Of a DNA stretch of 64,000 bases, positions 16,060 to 27,981 are shown piece by piece. Under the pieces are notes generated by a model. It searched no databases, was not told the DNA's origin, and saw nothing but the letters and a program-made list of their open reading frames with translations. Positions within the stretch are counted from its first letter, which is position 1. Every line of letters begins with the position of its first letter. Source of the DNA: Adiantum capillus-veneris (lineage: Eukaryota > Streptophyta > Polypodiopsida > Polypodiales > Pteridaceae); NCBI GenBank assembly GCA_014529385.2, contig CM043967.1, forward strand, positions 2,624,501-2,688,500. Direction: 5' to 3'. The position numbers and the translations under genes were made by a program.

Positions 16060-16350
16060 AGTCCAACCACCTTCAGTGAGGATTTGGAAGCCAGCCTTGA
16101 ACCACACAACCTCACCAAACTTTACGTCGTTCTTGGCCAGCAACTTCAGCGTGATGCAGCCCAAGGCGCCCAACATGGCCGACCTAGCATGATGACCTCC
16201 AATTCCAGGTTCTTGGTGAAGGGGTCCGTAGACAACCCGATGGTGTCCTAGTCATAGTCACTGGGGAACTCACCCGTGAGGTAGGGTGAGGGAGTGGCAG
16301 AGAAGGGGCCCAAGTACAGGGGCGGAGGGCGGTCGGCGCCATACCTACAA
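16060..16350 (-). pseudogene. Fragment of a light-harvesting chlorophyll a/b-binding protein gene (LHCB type)
   Basis: The minus strand carries LHCII protein sequence in two frames. First comes YLGPFSATPSPYLTGEFPSD (family: [32 protein letters not shown]). Next, after a stop at about 16248, [18 protein letters not shown]. Then, after a shift, MLGALGC...[18 protein letters not shown]. These cover the stretch leading into and through the first membrane helix of LHCII, including the chlorophyll-ligating E-x-x-H-x-R region, here altered to H-A-R-S. The stop and frame changes make it a dead copy. LHCB proteins bind chlorophyll in thylakoid photosystem antennae. The transit peptide and helices 2-3 are absent. 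No introns or poly(A) are visible, so the capture route is unclear. Confidence 0.85.
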
Positions 16351-16682
16351 TACCCACCACTGTTACACTCAGATCCGCAGCTCATCAGCAGCCAGAGTCC
16401 TACCCTCACCCACCTCCATCTAGTCAAGCTCATCAGCCTCCGCTGCTTTAAATCACGGAGAAAGGCCTTGCCCCCGTCTGTTTTAACTCTTACTCTCTAC
16501 GCGCCTCTCGGCACCATTTCTCGGGCAAAGGAGGCTTCGAGTCGTATGCTCTTCCTCCGACTCATGGTGGTGAAGAGTAAGAAGCCCACAAGTCAAGGGG
16601 CATAGTGCGCAAGCCCGCAACTCAAGGGGTAGAGAGGAGGGAGCCCACGAGTGTGTGCAGCAAGGTGGCAAGGCACCTGGAC
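16351..16682. other. No recognised gene; sequence upstream of the Gy-A LTR remnant
   Basis: GC-rich sequence without recognisable domains. Similarity between the two Gy-A LTRs starts only at about 16683, so the U3 region expected here has been replaced. Confidence 0.45.
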
Positions 16683-16932
16683 TATAAGGGAAGTATGTGC
16701 CACTTCCCCCAACTTGCGAGCCCCGTTTTCATGTGATTCTTCGTGTCCATTGTATTCGGCACTTTCTTATGATATTGATCATTCGTTCGCGTCCCTCACT
16801 CTAGTGTCCCTCTTGCGTTCAGTTTTCAAGTTGCGTTCTTGTGTATGTGTTTGCTTGCCTGCAGGTCCCGTTTGCAACGCAGGTGAGCCGGTGCGGCCCC
16901 TTTTCCGCGACGCCCCGAACGAGGGCATCACA
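16683..16932 (+). mobile_element. Gy-A 5' LTR remnant (R-U5 part)
   Basis: It matches 24316-24575 closely, from TATAAGGGAAGTA through the end TCACA, and is followed by a primer site. Upstream of the TATA-like start the two LTRs no longer match, so the U3 promoter part of the 5' LTR is missing here. Confidence 0.85.
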
Positions 16933-16934
16933 CT

Positions 16935-16946
16935 TGGTATCAGAGC
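16935..16946 (+). promoter_or_regulatory. Gy-A primer-binding site (initiator Met tRNA)
   Basis: TGGTATCAGAGC begins two bases after the LTR end. It marks the start of the internal region and shows the element is on the plus strand. Confidence 0.9.
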
Positions 16947-16989
16947 TTCGGCTCGAGTCCCCGCCGACCCGGCGTCAGCCCGTGGCCCG

Positions 16990-17548
16990 TGGCTCGATGC
17001 GACTATGCGTGGATTATCGGGCCCTCAACAAAATAACTATCAAGAACAGATACCCAGTTCCCCTCATGGAAGATCTTCTGGACAGACTACAGGGTGCCCA
17101 ATACTTCACTCGCATCGACCTCCGCTCAGGCTATCACCAAGTCCGCATCGCCTCTAAAGACATTCCGAAGACCGCCTTCCGCACACGCTACGGCTCCTGG
17201 GAATGGATGGTACTGGGTTTCGGTCTCACCGGAGGTCCTGGCACTTTTTGCCGAATAATCCATGACAGTTTCCGTGACATGATTGACGACTACCTCATCA
17301 CTTACATCGATGATCTGCTCATTTACAGCAAAACCTTAGAAGAGCACCAGAAGCATGTCGCCGCAGTACTCCAACGCCTCCGGGAACACCAGATGTATGC
17401 CAAGCTGGAGAAATGTGAGTTTGCTGTCCAGAAAATCGAGTTCCTCGGTTTCATCGTCACGTCCGAAGGTATAATGGTGGACCCCAAGAAAGTCGACGCC
17501 GTCATCAAGTGGGCTCCCCCGACATCCATCAAAGAAGTCCGCGAGTTT
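16990..17548 (+). pseudogene. Duplicated piece of Gy-A reverse transcriptase
   Basis: The frame encodes RT from [20 protein letters not shown] to the catalytic YIDD (17303) and on to KEVREF, where a CACTA terminus begins at 17549. It is almost identical to 19833-20391 and breaks off at the same base. It sits between the primer site and gag, where no RT should be. It therefore came from a rearrangement that copied the already interrupted pol region. It is not a separate gene. Confidence 0.92.
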
Positions 17549-18119
17549 CACTACAAGAGGTTGTGTGCTCTTGTGACGCTGTTAGCGACGGAAATACACT
17601 GGGTTTTTATAACCCCCCGCGTCGCTAATAGCGTCGCTACGAGAGCGTCGCTACGAGAGCGTCGCTATAACCGTCGCTATGAGGGTCGCTATATAGAGAC
17701 GCTCATAGCGACGGTCGTAGCGACGGTTATAGCGACGTTTACACAGAAGTCTATAGCGACGCTCATAGCGACGCTACAGAGCCATAAATAGCGACGCTAC
17801 AGAGCCATAAATAGCGACGGTTATAGCGACGCCTGAGAGAGAAAAAAATTTGGTGACAGGGCATTGAATGCCCTGCCACCCATCAACCATATTGTACTTA
17901 ATTCACTTTTTAAAAAAAGTGCAAGGGTAGATAATAGACCCAAAATAGTCACCCCGCATTGTTTGCAAAATTGACAAGTGTAAAATTGACAATTGTACAC
18001 ATCATAGGCAAAATGAATTGATTGGCAAATATAATAATGACAATTGTACAACATCATAGGCATAAAGAATTGATTGGCAAAATGAACTGCGGTGACAAAT
18101 GTAATAATATACATGGTTC
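17549..18119 (+). mobile_element. CACTA-1 terminus, duplicated copy
   Basis: Begins CACTACAAGAGG, the canonical CACTA terminal motif, followed by direct and inverted copies of TAGCGACG / CGTCGCTA to about 17830, then AT-rich sequence. It matches 20392-20939 apart from indels in the array. The match ends at ACATGGTTC (18119), after which gag starts abruptly. Confidence 0.9.
17559..17830. repeat. CACTA subterminal repeat array (TAGCGACG), duplicated copy
   Basis: Many copies of the octamer in both orientations. In En/Spm-type elements subterminal motifs of this kind are binding sites for the TNPA protein. Here the inward half is mostly one orientation and the outward half the other, so the array can fold back on itself. 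Confidence 0.85.
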
Positions 18120-19350
18120 CTCACTGAACAGCTATCAAAGCATTGGGAGGACTGGGAGGACCTACAAAGAGACATGATCAGTTACTTTGTCCCAGAGAAT
18201 GAGGGCAACAAAGTCAGAGACTCGTGGCGCGATCTGCGCCAAGACGGCCACATATCAGACTACGTTGTCAAGTACCGTCGACTGATGCTTCAACTCCCAC
18301 TAATGCACATAGCAGACAGGCTACATGGCTTCCTGTATGGCCTTAAGCCCTGGGCCCGTCGAGAGGTCGAAAAGCAGAATCCCAACACCTGGGAAGTGGC
18401 CGCCAATATGGCAGAAAAGCTACGCGACACAAACTCCACACCAGGTTTGCCTCCAAATAACCCTCGCCCCAACAACTGGCCTAACCCACCCGTCGGGCAA
18501 GGCCGCGGATTTGTACACAATAACAAAAGCAATGTTCCACGCCCACCACTACCCAATTCCAACCCTAGATTAGGCCGCAGAAATGGCGCCTTAGTCCCAC
18601 GCAGCTCTTTTGCAAGCAATTCTTACAGCACCACGCCCAACAGTTTTGTCCCCAATACTTACAACGGCAATAATAACAACCCGCACCTCGATCGCGTCTG
18701 GTGCAATGACTTCAGGATTGCTCATGGTCCCTACTACGCATGTGTCTGCAAGCGAAATCAAGCATCCTCATCATCTAGCAGGGTCAACACCCTCCAAATC
18801 GACGAACCACCCTCCCCCCCCCACATAAGAGTCGAAGAACTGGCTAGCCCTGTTGCTGACCAGCAACCCCGGATTGGAGCAGTCTCCCTCCACCCTCAAT
18901 GCATGGCAGCAGCGATAACGGACATTCAGAACTTATATGTCCAAGAAACAATTGGGCCCCAACAACAATGGATCATGGTAGACTCAGGCGCCACACACAA
19001 TTTTCTATCACCGCAGTGCGCCGCTCGCCTGGGCCTACGTCTCACCACCGTCAATGAAACTACAGTCAAGTTTGCCCAAGGGAATGATAGCAATGTCAAG
19101 GTAGCCCGTCAAGTGAGGATTGAGATGGGTGAATTCACATGTCGACTTGACTTCATAGCGGTCCCAATGGACGACCTTGAGGCAATTATTGGTCTATCCT
19201 TCAACGGTAAGTACCTCATTGCACTCCTAGGCATGAAGGTGGACCAATTACTGCTGAATAATCAAGGCAAAGCAGTTACAGTACAAGGTGCCAGACTCAC
19301 AACAAAGCAAGCCTTCACCCGCCAGGCGCATCTTCAAACCCAACCCCCCC
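18120..19350 (+). CDS. Gy-A gag and protease (N-terminus replaced)
   Basis: The open frame (first Met 18174, but in frame from about 18120) encodes a gypsy capsid: [15 protein letters not shown], then [17 protein letters not shown] and a Pro/Asn-rich linker. A degenerate Cys/His motif (C-x6-H-x5-C) near residue 180 stands where a zinc knuckle is expected. A retroviral-type aspartic protease follows, with VDSGATHNF and the active-site Asp near residue 270, then IIGLSF. The gag N-terminus is missing because the duplicated RT/CACTA block ends at 18119. The frame runs into a 16-base C run at 19344-19359, after which the real pol continues in another frame. The element is therefore defective here. 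Confidence 0.85.
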
Positions 19351-19359
19351 CCCCCCCCC
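19344..19359. repeat. Poly(C) run at the protease/RT junction
   Basis: Sixteen C residues. The protease frame enters in one phase and conserved linker/RT sequence leaves in another, so the run length decides whether gag-pol is one frame. Confidence 0.85.
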
Positions 19360-20391
19360 ATCAACCGCAACGACCCCGCTCAGTTAGCAGCTATGAAAGG
19401 CAAACAAAAAGTCCCAGAACACTCGTCCCCCAAACTCAACCTCATGAGTGCAAAGCAAGCAGAGCGGGCTCTCAAGAAAGGAGCTCAGGTACACCTCTGC
19501 ATCATGCAAGCAAAGGAGCAGCCCAAAGCAAGGCTCAACTCCATCACCCTCGATAAGGCCAAAGTCGGTGATCCCTCACTTACCCCCATCCTCCAGAAAT
19601 ACAAAGATGTCATGCCCCCAAAACTTCCCCCCGGCCTACCCCCTCCCCGTCAAATTCAACACGAAATTGATCTCATCCCAGGGAGTACACCCCCGGCCAA
19701 GGCACCCTACCGCATGAATGACACCGAGCTAAAGGAGCTCAAGAAGCAACTCCAAGAATTAGAGGATCAAGGTTTCATCGGGCCTAGCATCTCTCCTTTT
19801 GGGGGCCCAGTCCTGTTCGTCAAGAAGAAAGATGGCTCGATGCGACTATGCGTGGATTATCGGGCCCTCAACAAAATAACTATCAAGAACAGATACCCAG
19901 TTCCCCTCATGGAAGATCTTCTGGACAGACTACAGGGTGCCCAATACTTCACTCGCATCGACCTCCGCTCAGGCTATCACCAAGTCCGCATCGCCTCTAA
20001 AAACATTCCGAAGACCGCCTTCCGCACACGCTACGGCTCCTGGGAATGGATGGTACTGGGTTTCGGTCTCACCGGCGGTCCTGGCACTTTTTGCCGAATA
20101 ATCCATGACAGTTTCCGTGACATGATTGACGACTACCTCATCACTTACATCGATGATCTGCTCATTTACAGCAAAACCTTAGAAGAGCACCAGAAGCATG
20201 TCGCCGCAGTACTCCAACGCCTCCGGGAACACCAGCTGTATGCCAAGCTGGAGAAATGTGAGTTTGCTGTCCAAAAAATCGAGTTCCTCGGTTTCATCGT
20301 CACGTCCGAAGGTATAATGGTGGACCCCAAGAAAGTCGACGCCGTCATCAAGTGGGCTCCCCCGACATCCATCAAAGAAGTCCGCGAGTTT
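19360..20391 (+). pseudogene. Gy-A pol: linker and reverse transcriptase, interrupted by CACTA-1
   Basis: Reading in the second frame, the linker ([20 protein letters not shown]) leads into [54 protein letters not shown] and the catalytic YIDD at 20146-20157. It continues to KEVREF, where family members continue LGLTGYYRRF; instead CACTACAAG begins at 20392. The RNase H and integrase parts are not found downstream. Only the chromodomain end survives at about 23976-24153, so the deletion took both the far half of CACTA-1 and the middle of pol. Confidence 0.9.
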
Positions 20392-20401
20392 CACTACAAG
20401 A

Positions 20402-20650
20402 GGTTGTGTGCTCTTGTGACGCTGTTAGCGACGGAAATACACTGGGTTTTTATAACCCCCGGCGTCGCTAAAACCGTCGCTAATAGCGTCGCTACGAAAG
20501 CGTCTCTATAACCGTCGCTATGACCGTCGCTATATGCGTCGCTATATAGAGACGCTCATAGCGACGGTCGTAGCGACGGTTATAGCGACGTTTACACAGA
20601 AGTCTATAGCGACGCTCATAGCGACGCTACAGAGCCATAAATAGCGACGA
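20402..20650. repeat. CACTA-1 subterminal repeat array (TAGCGACG)
   Basis: Direct and inverted octamer copies, equivalent to 17559-17830 with differences in copy number. Likely transposase-accessory binding region by analogy with En/Spm. Confidence 0.85.
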
Positions 20651-21027
20651 GAGAAAAAAAAATTTGGTGACAGGGCATTGAATGCCCTGCCACCCATCAA
20701 CCATATTGTACTTGATTCACTTTTTAAAAAAAGTGCAAGGGTAGATAATAGACCCAAAATAGTCACCCACAAGACGCATTGTTTGCAAAATTGACAAGCG
20801 TAAAATTGACAATTGTACACATCATAGGCAAAATGAATTGATTGGCAAATGTAATAATGACAATTGTACAACATCATAGGCATAAAGAATTGATTGGCAA
20901 AATGAACTGCGGTGACAAATGTAATAATATACATGGTTCAAAAAGACGTATAAAATCCGTCTCATGATACATAAGCTATGAGAAACCCTAAACTAATGCT
21001 ATCTAGCTACGGCTAAACTGACGTCGT

Positions 21028-22336
21028 CTAGTCAGACGTCTCATCGCGTCCAAGCGGCGTATCTGTCGGATTCTGCAAAAAAAGACAATAAGACAGCTTT
21101 CAGTTAGTATAAACATATAACGACATTTATAAAACAATACAAAAAATAGAAAAGAGTAAACCCTAATACTAACCATGCCGCCGCGAGAACTGAGAATGTC
21201 CATCAGGGCGTTTAAGCCCTTCCTGCCTGCGTACTCGCGCTCGTACGGTGTGGGATCACGTCCTGTCATCGACCACTGTCAAAACATACAAAGAATTCAT
21301 TATGTTAGAATTAAAAAACTCATAAATCCTAAACTATCGAACATAAAGAGCAATGCGAAAACACTTACAAAATCAGCCTCAAATGATGCCCATCCACCGC
21401 TCCCCAAGTGGTGCGAGCTCCTTGCCTCTACTCGCGCTCTGGCTGCATCCTTTTGTTGCTTCCACTTGTTGGGATTCTCGCGCGCTGCTTTCTTTGCATT
21501 CTTCCAATCTTCTTTGGCCAGCCAATCTGGCCTGTTCCACCCATGCTTGATTGCTTTTTGCACTTCGGAATGCTTGTGTTTGCAGTATTCGCGCATTCGA
21601 ATCTTCATCAGGTCTTCATTGAAGCGCTGATCCCGTGTTGGAACGGGAAACTCATCATGAAGTATGCTGATGAATCTGTTTTTTAAATCACTTGGTACTT
21701 CACTCCATTTGTTTAGTATGTAGTGTCTAAACAGCTGAGAGCAAAGACCACGCTTGCGCGAGATCACCTTCTTGCCGTCATCACCCATGATGATGCCGCC
21801 GCTGAAGTCGACGGAGTAAGGCAAGCCCTCTGGCCGGTGACGCGTGAACCTGGGTGTCCCTGCAGGGGTCTCTAGCGGCGTGTCGATGGGGGTACGGACG
21901 TCAGGTATCTCCACCGGCGTCTGGGCCCCGAAGCGAGGAGTGTCGAGTGGGGTGGCCCCTGGCGAATAGGTAGAGGTGTATAGCTGCTAGGAACAGTCAG
22001 CCGTACAAAACCTGGCGTAGATGGCGATGCTGTGCCTGGTGTGTGGACGGGCAAAGAAGGGGAGGGTAAAGAGCCTCGTCGAACACGAGGCGGTGTGGAG
22101 GCATCGGCGGCGGAATCCCCACAACAACCGCCACCGCGACCACTAGAGCGCCGTTGTCTAGACGAGTGTGAAGATCGTCTCGTCGACACCGAAGCTTCGG
22201 AGCGCGTCGAATGCTCCGAAAGAGAGGGAGATGCGGATGGACTAGGAACGCGCGATGATGCGCCAGAGCGATGACGCTCCACGTACCACTGTCTCTGCTG
22301 CGGTGACAAAGAAGAAAGAAACTCCTCATCATCCAT
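21028..22336 (-). pseudogene. CACTA-1 TNPA-like gene (Transposase_24 family)
   Basis: The start is the Met of MDDEEFLSSLSP at 22336. A Ser/Arg-rich N-terminus (SSRQRRSSGRGGGCCG, ASTPPR) is followed by the Transposase_24-like domain: SQLFRHYILNKWSEVPSDLK, RMREYCKHKHSEVQKAI, then ARARVEARSSHHLGSGGW. Splice sites are canonical. The exon ends at 21369 with GTAAGT; the next is 21174-21275 (MTGRDPTPYEREYAGRKG) with donor GTTAGT; the last, 21028 to about 21072, ends DETSD-stop. A one-base shift between the two halves of the large exon near 21976-21990 breaks the frame. Proteins of this kind accompany TNP2 and bind element ends; the N-terminus matches that of the CACTA-2 gene. Confidence 0.75.
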
Positions 22337-22585
22337 ACCTGCATTAAACACACGAATATTTAAACTTAATATTGAATGAATAGAGTAGACAATGACGCAA
22401 AGACCATTAAATACAATGACGTAATGACGCATATAAATACAATGACGCAATGAATTGAGTGATAGAAGAGGCAAGTCGAAAACTCAGAATTTTCAATCAA
22501 AAGATGTGAGCGCCATGGAAGGTACTTAGAGAGCCAGAGCTTTTACAACCCGGAGCAAAATTGTTCAAATACAATATTTGTGGCT

Positions 22586-23975
22586 TTAAGAGATCTCTCT
22601 CTCATCCTCGCATAACTCAGCATAACTTCCTATATCTATATAGAGCTCTCCGTTTAAACACATATCCTCTGTTTCATTTTGTAGCTCCTCTGGATGCACC
22701 CCATATAGAGTAGTAGCATCTTGATGCTCGTCTGGCACCACCGCAGCGGCTTCTGATTGAGCATCTTCTCTGATCTCCTCCATTGATGCCGTTGTGATTG
22801 GCACATGGTAGCCTTCATACATCCTTGCACTACGAGGGGCTACCTCTATGACGTACCACCAGTTTGATGTAGACTTTGTAGGATGAAATATTACCTGCCA
22901 GAGCCACATAACTTACATGAGAGCTTTCAAGCACATAACTTGTAAAAGGGGGATGTTAACTATTTACATACTTACTTGTTCACAATGCTCTGGTAGTACG
23001 AAAGTGTCTCTTAGGTCAGTCCATTTCTTAGTAGAATCCACCTCAAGAAAACCAGACTCTCCTCTACGCACAGTAGCGTTGCGACCCTCCATGATTATCT
23101 TGAACCATTGCACGTCGAACAAGTCGACAAAAAATCCTCTGTAATCGATCCTCAAAATCTCTTGCAGCGTGCCGAAGTAAGTGAGTTCCTCCACCACAGG
23201 ATCTGCATCAGAGGAACGTCGTCGACTAGACTGTTCAAATTTTGCCATGATTCCACAATCTTGAGTAAAACGCTTTTTGTCGATTCGTTCCACCCTAAAA
23301 TGTCGACCTTTACACCATGCTGCTGTGTATGACTTATACTACAACGAACAAAGATTATGAGTGGCCGTTCAAACGTTTAGAAATAAAGTCACTAGCATGT
23401 CGTACATTGCAAACTTACCTTGGTCGCGCAACCCCGAGAGTACTCCCACTCTTCCTCAGTCACTTCGTCACCGCATTGTTGTGCGCTTTTCAATTGGTTG
23501 TGCAACCATCTTAAGCTCATGAAGGTTGGTAGGCTCTCCAGAACCGTCGGATAGTGCATCGGTGGTCGTCTTCCCCGTCTCCACTCGATTCGTGCCCTTT
23601 GTCGCTCTTGCTTTGCATCCTCATATTGTGAAATCCACTTTTGCATCACTGGATTGTGAAGCATGCAAAATTGGTTGATTTTAGCCTCTAGATCTTCTGT
23701 CATCTTCTTCTCAACATCGAGATTGCACATGACAATCCCAGATATGCGCTCATCATCTATGGTTCGCCATAGCGTGTCCCGGGCTTTATCAAATCCGTCT
23801 AGCCACTCTCCAATGTACACTAGGGACTCTGATACCAACCAACCTTCTGCCATGCTACCCTCTGGACGTGCCTTTTGACGCACATATTCCTTAAGCGTTT
23901 TCCTGAAACGTTCTACGAAGAACATCCATCTGGAATGAACTGTGCCAGCTATTTCCACCTCATCAACGTCGCGTT
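22586..23975 (-). pseudogene. CACTA-1 TNP2 transposase, C-terminal exons (DUF4218 and DUF4216)
   Basis: Exon 23419-about 23975 encodes the DUF4218 part (AGTVHSRWMFFVERFRKTLK, ARPEGSMAEGWL) and ends in a GTAAGT donor. Exon 22976-23332 encodes DUF4216 (KRFTQDCGIMAKF, YFGTLQEILRIDYRGFFVDL, DTFVLPEHCEQ), also ending in GTAAGT. Exon 22586-22894 begins VIFHPTKSTSNWWYVIEVAPR and runs through an acidic tail to a TAA. Splice joints rejoin DUF4216 in frame. The catalytic N-terminal half of TNP2 is gone, so the gene cannot make active transposase. Confidence 0.85.
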
Positions 23976-24153
23976 TTGGGCGCCGGGGACAACTCTTCTA
24001 TGTCAAATGGCGCAATCGCCCCATGACGGATCGGAATGCACTCGGGTACCTGAAGAAATCATGCTTCGACTCGGAAGACCCCTTGTGTTGCGCTTCTACA
24101 ACATGCCCACTGAAGAGGAGGACAACACACTACATGAAAACAACATAGAGTAG
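23976..24153 (+). pseudogene. Gy-A integrase C-terminus with chromodomain
   Basis: LFYVKWRNRPMTD, then in a neighbouring frame VPEEIMLRLGRPLVLRFYNM and an acidic tail ending at the TAG 24151-24153. The pattern of aromatic, V-K-W and W/V-P-E-E residues is that of the chromodomain carried by chromoviruses, which guides integration to particular chromatin. A frame change separates the two halves. Confidence 0.6.
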
Positions 24154-24575
24154 TCCTCCCCCCCACTTGTAACTAGCATCACCCTAGGTAGCTAGACATT
24201 TTTGGCAACACTTCACTCCCCCCTTGTAAATATCCGCCCCAAAACCTCAGCATCAACTTTTGTATCGGCACCTCTCAAAACCCCGGCTTGACATGGGCGT
24301 CAAGCTCTCTCAACCCGGGGGTGTATATAAGGGAAGTACGTGCCACTTCCCCCAACTTACGAGCCCTGTTTTCATGTGATTCTTCGCGTCCCTTGTATTC
24401 GACACTTTCTTATGATATTGATCATTCGTTCGCGTCCCTCAATCTAGTGTCCCTCTTGCGTTCAGTTTTCAAGTTACGTTCTTGTGTATGCGTTTGCTTG
24501 CCTGCAGGTCCCATTTGCAACGCAGGTGAGCCGACGCGGCCCCTTTTCTGCGACGCCCCGAACGAGGGCGTCACA
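24154..24575 (+). mobile_element. Gy-A 3' untranslated region and 3' LTR
   Basis: The LTR end is clear: 24316-24575 matches the 5' remnant 16683-16932 and ends TCACA. A TATA-like TGTATATAAGGG at about 24310-24321 precedes the shared part. The LTR start (TG after a polypurine tract) could not be fixed; it lies somewhere in 24154-24290. Confidence 0.75.
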
Positions 24576-24743
24576 TGGACCAAAGCGCCAAGAAAAGGAG
24601 ACATGGTGCCAACTTGACATCCAGTTGGCTATGGTAGCATGAGGAAACGAAGAAGGGAGCGGAAATGCAGCCACATGTAGGCCCAGTTCTGTCTTTTTAA
24701 TATCTAATAGGTGCGCTACAACTTGTAATTGTAATCCCCAATG

Positions 24744-24747
<4 letters not shown>

Positions 24748-24792
<45 letters not shown>
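24748..24792. repeat. (GA)n microsatellite
   Basis: Uninterrupted GA tract. Confidence 0.97.
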
Positions 24793-25905
<1,113 letters not shown>

Positions 25906-26207
25906 CAAGCCCTTTCAAGTACTTTTCATTCAAGATTACCATTGCCAAGCACAACATGATCTAGAACTTTCCAACTAAATCAAGCCCTTTCAGTTACTTA
26001 TCAATCAAGATTACCATTGCCAAGCACAACATGATCTAGAACTTCCCAACTAAATCCAAGCCCTTTCAGCTACTTATCATTCAAGATTACCATTGCCAAG
26101 CACAACATGATCTAGAACTTTCCAACTAAATCAAGCCCTTTCAGCTACTTATCATTCAAGATTACCATTGCCAAGCACAACATGATCTAGAACTTTCCAA
26201 CTAAATC
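25906..26207 (+). repeat. Minisatellite, four tandem copies of a 75-76 bp unit
   Basis: Copies start at 25906, 25981, 26057 and 26132. Each begins CAAGCCCTTTCA and contains ATTACCATTGCCAAGCACAA and CATGATCTAGAACTT. The last three copies are nearly identical and the first differs most. All frames contain stops, so it is not coding. Confidence 0.95.
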
Positions 26208-26378
26208 AAACACTCCCCAAAGATGCCTTTCCTCTTAAGCAACTGACCCCACCCCCCCCCAACACCCCCCACACATGGAGGGCGGCATTACTATTTTGAG
26301 TTACCCCCCTCCACTAGTTGCACCTCTTTAAAGTATAGTTTGATATACAAAAGTTACCCCCCCCCCCCCTCCCCCCTT

Positions 26379-26384
26379 GTGTGT

Positions 26385-26452
<68 letters not shown>

Positions 26453-26486
26453 ACGCGCGCGTGCGTGCACGCGCGCGTGCGCGCAC
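26379..26486. repeat. Alternating purine-pyrimidine tract: (TG)n then (CG)-rich
   Basis: A C-rich run at 26357-26376 leads into a GT tract, which continues without break of alternation into GCACGCGCGCGTGCGTGCAC-type sequence to 26486. Such long alternating tracts are the classic Z-DNA-forming type. Confidence 0.85.
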
Positions 26487-27160
<674 letters not shown>

Positions 27161-27390
27161 AGAGAGAGCAGCGTCCGTCTATTGATGTATGGGATGCCCA
27201 CTTATGGGAAAGAGGGGGCCAATAGGGCCTCAAAAGTTCAAGGGCCCTGCAAGGTGAAGGGCCTATGAGGGATCCCTCTTATATCCTTCAAGAAAACTTC
27301 CTCACTAAGAATTAGAAAAGAATTGCAAGAGTAACTCTTAGGATAGGTGCAATTTGGGACGAGGCAAGTGAACCCCCAACACTTAAGTGC

Positions 27391-27591
27391 ATGCACCAAA
27401 TATTGAAAAGGAGGTACTCCGATTTATTCAAGAAACTTATTTATGCAAACGAATTCATTTCTAATAGTTCCCTTGTGCAAACTATTCTTGATGCTTTGTC
27501 AGATTCTTACCCAAATTTTACTAGTACTTGGAGACTTATGACCCAAGGAAATCCAAAAGTTGTCAAGTTTGATGCATTATGCGATAGTTGA
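27391..27591 (+). pseudogene. Copia gag fragment (UBN2-type)
   Basis: The 66-codon frame contains SSLVQTILDALSDSYPNF and STWRLMTQGNPKVVKFDALC, characteristic of the gag polypeptide of copia elements (family: VQTILDSLP.SY..FVSTWRLMTQGNP.V.KFDELC). Only this central segment is present; a stop follows at 27589. A partial copia LTR lies 200 bases downstream. Confidence 0.75.
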
Positions 27592-27791
27592 TGACATTTT
27601 CTCTTGCCCCAGTGTCCACTAATGCTCGCTCGGTGGTACCATCATTAAGTTACAACAAAATTCTTAGATCAATGCCACCTAACCATGTAGGTTCCGTTTG
27701 TATGGATGCAATTGGAGGAGAATGGATGCAATTGTTTTGTTCACAATTTCTCTAAAGGTTTGCTAGCTCCTTCCGCTTTAATATTTTGATA

Positions 27792-27981
27792 TGTGAACAC
27801 ACTTAGGACCGCCGGGGCAGTTTTCCCTCATTAGGAGGTTTTTCCCCCTGTGCATTGTATCTACGCCCATCACTCTAGGGCTATCTTATCTTTCCATTGC
27901 ACACTAAGTAATACACTCTATGTTGTGTGCCTTGAGCTTCCTTCGTCTACTCCAAGCCATGTGTGTTTTCTTGCAACCTAA
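27792..27981 (+). mobile_element. Copia LTR fragment, same family as 44923-45150
   Basis: From GTGAACACAC to TTGCAACCTAA it follows the LTR at 44923-45150, lacking roughly the first 27 and last few bases. No primer site follows. It may be the worn end of the element supplying the gag fragment at 27391. Confidence 0.85.

Larger units (their letters stand above)
20392..23975 (-). mobile_element. CACTA-1 transposon, one end and 3' parts of both genes
   Basis: The terminus CACTACAAGAGG at 20392 lies directly in the gypsy RT. Next come the subterminal TAGCGACG array (to about 20650), a minus-strand TNPA-like gene (21028-22336) and the C-terminal exons of TNP2 (22586-about 23975). The other terminus is absent; gypsy chromodomain sequence resumes at about 23976. 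Gene order matches CACTA-2 (28553-35584). The exact junction near 23975 is an estimate. Confidence 0.85.

Noticed and set aside
24288-24617. Plus open frames within the Gy-A LTR as genes
   Set aside because: They lie in LTR sequence shared with 16683-16932 and carry no domain.
25906-26207. CRISPR-like array
   Set aside because: Units are contiguous with no unique spacers, no cas genes exist, and the DNA is a plant nucleus's.
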